Source: Delphinapterus leucas (Eukaryota; Chordata; Mammalia; Artiodactyla; Monodontidae). Taken from it: a stretch of DNA of 64,000 bases. Location of the stretch: positions 381,898-445,897 of the forward strand of contig NW_022098008.1 in the NCBI RefSeq assembly GCF_002288925.2. Reading direction: 5' to 3'. Below the pieces are notes generated by a model. That model made no database searches, was not told the DNA's origin, and worked only from the letters and a program-made list of their open reading frames with translations. Made by a program: the position numbers and the translations under genes. This document shows, one piece after another, positions 37,201 to 43,200 of this stretch; position 1 is the first letter of the stretch, and each line of letters starts with the position of its first letter.

Positions 37201-40200
37201 TAAAAATCCTCAACAGAAGACTGGTATACCAAATTCAGCAACACATCACCACCAAGAGGGATTGTCCCCTGGAATGCCAGGTTGGTTCAACATACACAAA
37301 TTAATACTCTACATTAACTCATGGAGAGATAAAGACCACACAGTCATCCCAAGTGATGGAGACAGAGCATCTGACAGAGTTCAACATCCATTCATGATAA
37401 GAAAAAAACTCAACAAAATAGGTGTAAAAGAAAATTTCCTCAACACAATGAAGGCCATCTGTGAGAAGCCCTTGGCTCACCTCATGATCAGTGGGGGAGA
37501 CTGAATGCTTTTCCTCTGAGACCCAGTATGAGACCAGGGTGTCCAGTCTGCAGCTTCTCTTCCACTGGAAGTACAGCTGACCCTTGAACACGTGGGTTTG
37601 AACTACATGGGTTCATTTATACGTGGATTTTTTAAATAGTAAATACTATAGTACTACACAATTGGAAGTTGGTTGAATCCACGGACACAGAACTGCAGAT
37701 TTGGAGGGCTAACTATAAATTATATGCAGATTTTCAGCTGCAAGGAGAGTCGGCTCCCCAGCCCCCCGACCCCCCGTGGTTCAGGGATCAACTGTACTAG
37801 CAAGAGCAAGCAGGTGAGAAAAAGAAACAAAAGGCATCCAGATTGGAAAGGAAGGAGTAAAGTTACCTCTGTTTGTAGATGATGTGATCATTCATGTAGA
37901 AAACATTAAAGACTTCACAAAAGAAAAGCAGAACAAATAAATTCAGTGAAGTTGCAGGATACAAGGTCAGCACAACAAAAATCATTCTAATTTCTTTATA
38001 CCAATGATTGTTCCCAAGCCATTCCATTTATAGCATCAAAAAGAATAAAATACTTAGGAATAAATTTAACCAAGAAGGCTAAAGATCTTAACACTGAAAA
38101 CTATAAAACATTGATAAAAGAAGTTGAAGAAGACAAATGAGCGGAAGGATATCCCATGTTCATGGGTGGAAGGTTGTTAGTGTTAAAATGTCCATACTGC
38201 CCAAAGACATCTACAGTCGCAGTGTAAGCCCTATAAAAATTCCAATGGCATTTTTCACAGAAATAGAAAAGACGATTCTAAAATTTGTATAATTATTTTT
38301 CTTTTAATTTGTATTCTTCTTTTTGTAGTTCCACAAAAGAGCCCAAATCACCAAAGTGATCTTGAGAAAGAACAGAGTTTCAGGCATCACGCTTCCTGAT
38401 TTAAAATTATATCACAAAGCTATAGTAATCATAACAGTATGGTGCTGGCACAGAAACAGACATAGATTACTGGAACAGAATAGAGAACCCAAAAATAAAC
38501 CCACACATATATGTCAACTAATTTTTGACAAGGGCACCAAGAATACACCACGGTGAAAGGATGATCTCTTCAGTAAATGGTGTTGGGAAAACTGGATGTT
38601 CACAGGCAAAAGAATGAACTTGGACCCTTATCTTACAGCACACACAAAATTCAACTCAGAGTGGATTAAAAATTTAAATATGAGACTTGAAACTAAAACT
38701 CCTAGAAGGGGCTTCCCTGGTGGTCCAGTGGTTAGGACTCCACGCTTCCACTGCAGGGGGCATGGGTTTGATCCCTGGTAGGGGAACTAAAATCCCTCAT
38801 GCCGCGTAGTGCGGACAAAAAAAAAAAAAACCTAGAAGAAAACGGGAAGAAAGCTCCTTGACATGGCCTTGGCAGTGATTTTTTGGATGTAACACCAAAA
38901 GCAAAGGCAACGAAAGCAAAAGTAAACTAGTGGGGGACTACCTCAAACTAAAGGTTTCTGCAGAGCAAAGGAAACCATCACCAAAATGAAAAGGTAGCGT
39001 ATGGACTAGGAGAAAATATTTGCAAACCATTTATCCGATGAGGGGTTAATATACAACTCAATAGAAGAAAAAAACCCAACTAAAAAACGGGCAGAGGACC
39101 TAAAAAGAAGACATACAGATGGTCAACAGACATGTGAAAATGGTGCTCAGTATTACTAATCACCAGGGAAACGCAAATCAAAACCAGAGTGAGCTCACCT
39201 CACACCTGCAGAACGGCTGCCATCGAAAAGACAAGGTAACAAGTGGAGGGTGTGGAGAGAAGGGAACCCTCGTGCACTGTTGGCGGGAATGTATGTTGGT
39301 GCAGCCGCTGTGGAGAGCAGTATGGAGGGTCCTCAAAAAACCCACAGTAGAACTAGCATATGATCCAGCAATCCCACTGCTGCGTATTTATCCAAAGGAA
39401 GTGAAATCAGGATCTGGAAGAGATGCGTGTACTGCCATGTTCGCTGCAGTATTAGTCACAGTAACCGAGGTGTGGAAGCAGCCTAAGCGCCCTTCAGTGG
39501 ATGAGTGGGTAAAGGAGACGTGGTGTATGTGTACAGTGGGACATCACTCATCTTTAGAAAGACGGGAATCCTGCCATAGACCTCGAGCTAAGTGAAATAA
39601 GTCAGACGTGGGAAGAAAACAAACTCCGTGGTCTCCTATGTGGAGCCTAAGAGCTGAGCTCATAGAAGCAGAGTAGAGCGGTGGTCACCGGTGGTGGGGA
39701 GGTGGGGGAGTGGGGAGATGCTGGCCCAGGGCACAGAGTGGCAGCTCTGTAGGCGACTAAGTCTAGGGCTCCAAAGCGTGCCTGGTGGTCACAGTGAACA
39801 AGACCGCATGGAATCTGGAAATCTGCTGAGAGACCAGATTTCCAGTGTTGTCATCACCCCAACAATGGTTACTCTGTGAAGAGAGGATGCGCGTATTACC
39901 TCGACTGTGGCCGTCACTATGTACACGCACGTCAGACCATCGAAGGGGCACCTTAAACGTGTATAATTTTTACTTAAAGACCATCGTGCATTCAGCATGG
40001 TGAGGTTTTTGCCTCACGATCATTATGGTTCAGTTTAATTGTATGGAAACTATTTAAGTGTTCTTTCGTTTTAGTTTTATTTATTTATTTTATAGCCAAA
40101 ATAAGTAAATTTGACCCATATAGTATAATTGTTCTTTTTGGTCAAGCTCGTATGTTGTCAGGGTTGAATGTGGGGGCCGTGGAGTTCGGCTGCCCGGTGT

Positions 40201-43200
40201 GAATCTGGTCACCCTTGTGCCATGTGATGGGCCCACGCCTGTGCCCTGGTCCCTCGGCGGCCGCTGAGGTGACACCTGTGTGCTCAGTGGTGTCGGCGTT
40301 CCCAGCGCGTGGTCCTACCGGTGTTGCTGTCCCGCGTGGGCGCACCTCCTGGCCGTTCTCTGCCTTGCCCTCCACACGCTGCCGCCACCTGGCACCCTGC
40401 CTGCCATTGACCGCTGTTAGTCCCCTGAGCGTGTGATGCTTCCTCTCGTGCTTTTCCCCTTTGTACCTGCTCTCTCTCTCTCTCTCGCTCTGCTTTGACT
40501 GACACGAGCATAGCCACCAGCAGCTTTCTTCCATTAGTGTTGCTATGGTGTATCTTTCTTTTTCCGTCCTTTTAATTTATTGGGGTGCTTATATTTAAAG
40601 TGGGTTCCCTGTAGGCAGCGCACACTTGGGTCTTGCGTTTTTAATCTAACTAACAACCTCTCCCTTTTCTTTGCAGTAGACTTTTTAAAAAAATTCAATT
40701 GATTTAAACTAAAAAGCAGTAACGGTTCACCCCCTTCCCCCACCCCTAAGCTCTGCCTCTGGCAGGCACCAAGTTCTCTGTATCTGTGGGCTTCACTTCG
40801 TTTGTTTGTTTTAGATTCCACGTGTGACTGAGATCACATGGTATTCGTCTTTCTCGTTGTAACATACAGCGCATCTTCTTTATCCATTCATCATCTATTG
40901 ATGGGCGCTGAGGTCGCTCCATAGCTTGGCTATTGTAAGTAATGCTGCTATGAACACGGGGGGTGCACATATCTTTTCAAATTAGTGTTTTTGTTTGCTT
41001 CAGATAAATACCCCGAAGTGGAATTGCTGGATCTGGTAGCTCTGATTTTAAATTTTTGAGGAACCTCCATACTGTTCTCCGTAGTGGCTGCACCAATTCA
41101 CATTCCCACCAACGGCGCACGAGGGTTCCCTTTTCTGCACACCCTTGGCAACACTTGTTATTGCTTGTCCTTTTGATGAAGCCGTTCTGGCAGGTGTGGT
41201 GACACCTTGCTGTGGTTTGATCTGCATTTCCCTGATGACTAGCGATGCTGAGCATCTTTTTATGTGCCTGTTGGCATCTAGATGTCTTCTTTGAAAAAAT
41301 GTCTGTTCAGGTCCTCTGCCCATGTTTAAATCAGATTGTTTTTTCACTGTTGTGTGAATTCTTTATATATTTTGGATATTAACGCCTTATCAGACAAATG
41401 CTTTGCAAATATTTTCTCCCAATCCGTAGGCTGCCTTTTCATTTTGTTGATGGTTTCCTTTGCTGTGTAGAAGCTTTTTGGCTTCTGTCCCGTGGTTAAG
41501 AGGGTGGGCTGTAGGGATGGCAGCAGGTACTGAACCCCCTGTGTTAGGTTGTCTGTTGCTGCGTAACAAGTCACCCCCAGTCACACCTCAAACAGCACAC
41601 GCTTACCCTGTGTGGTCTCTGTGGTCAGAGCCCAGGGTAGCTGAGCCGTGTGTCTTAGGGCCTCCTGAAGTTGCTGCCAGGCTGTCACTTGGCGCTGGTG
41701 TCTCCTCTGAAGGCTCCTGAAGTTGCTGCCAGGCTGTCAGTCGGTGCTGGGGTCTCCTCTGAAGGCTCCTGAAGTTGCTGCCAGGCTGTCACTCGGCGCT
41801 GGGGTCTCCTCTGAAGGCTTAGCAGGGTGCAGGTCCTCCACGCCCACTCCAGGCAGCCCCGCAAGTCCTCACGATGCGGCAGCTGATGGGGAGGGTGCCA
41901 CGTGGTGGCTTCTGTGTGTTGTGTGTGGCGGGGACGGGTCTCCTCCCGGGCGTGAGCACCCTCTGTGCTCAGTCCCCCCGTTTGTAAAATGGGAGTGGAA
42001 GTAGCCACAGGGTTGCTGGGAGACAAGTGTCTGAAGTGTCTGGTGCTTATCATCTTATCAAGACAGAGATCCTACACAAAGCTTCATTTTTAGAGGCATA
42101 AGTGAAAAATAGTGAAGTGGTACCGGCATCCTCTGGGTGTCTGCACACAAATGGCTCTCGCATCCAGGAAGGGCTGCAGCCCCAGCCTGCGTGGTCACCG
42201 GGCGGTGCGTCGTCCCCATGGGCACAGCAGGCCTGTCAGCCCGGAGACAGAGGACCGTGGATTTGGGGGTTTGGGCAGACGAGTAGTGGCGCCCCTTCTC
42301 CTTACACTGTGCAGTTTGGGACCACTTGGATCCAGACAGACGGGCCCCAGATGCCATCTTTGTAGCGATGCAGTCTGCACAGAGTTTGACTCGTCTGTTT
42401 GGCATGCGTTGCTCTGTGTCTGCAGGATCACCTGAGGCAGCATCTGGGCAGAACTCTGGAGGAAAGCAGTAGCTTGAAGTCTCTTCTGTTCAGCGTGAAA
42501 AAAGAAGTGAGAAACGCCGACGCTCCATCCACACTGAACTTGCAGATCACTGGTGAGTTCACGGTTTACTTGTACGTGTAAGAGTCAGGATTTCACAGGA
42601 TTCAGACTCAGCAAGTGCAGTGAAGCGGGGTCGGAGCCCCCAGCCCTGCCAGGGCGGGCACGCGTGCCCGGGACCGTCTCTCTCTGAGCTGCTGAAAGGC
42701 CACGGGGCCCTCCCCGGGGCGTCCTCCTCCTTGGTTACGGCTCCTTCCAGACGCAGGGCATTTTTGTTTCCCTCTTCACTGTCTTGGATTCTGTTTTGCC
42801 AGTTTTGCAAAAGTGCCCTTGGGATTTCGAGGTGGGGTGCAGCCTGCTCTGGGGTAATGTGAGGTGACGTGGGGTCCCACAGGGGCTTCAGCCTGAGTGT
42901 CTGCTCTCGGGAGTCTGAAACTTCTTCCTAAAGGACCGGGTGGTAAGCATCTCAGGGCGTGAGCACAGTCACAGCCGAGACCCTCCGGGGCCCGCCGCCC
43001 GGTAACCGTCCCCACAGCCCTTCACCCCAGTCCTGTGGGCTGCCGGGGTCTTCTTCCTGAGGGCCCTGCTGTCCAGCAGCAGATCAGCCTAGGACCTCTG
43101 GCTGGCGCCAGGCCCACCTCCACCTGTCTGCTCCACACCGCACGCACCCCTCAGGGGTGCCCGGAGGGCAGAGTCCCGGGGCTTCATCCCCAACAGCAGG

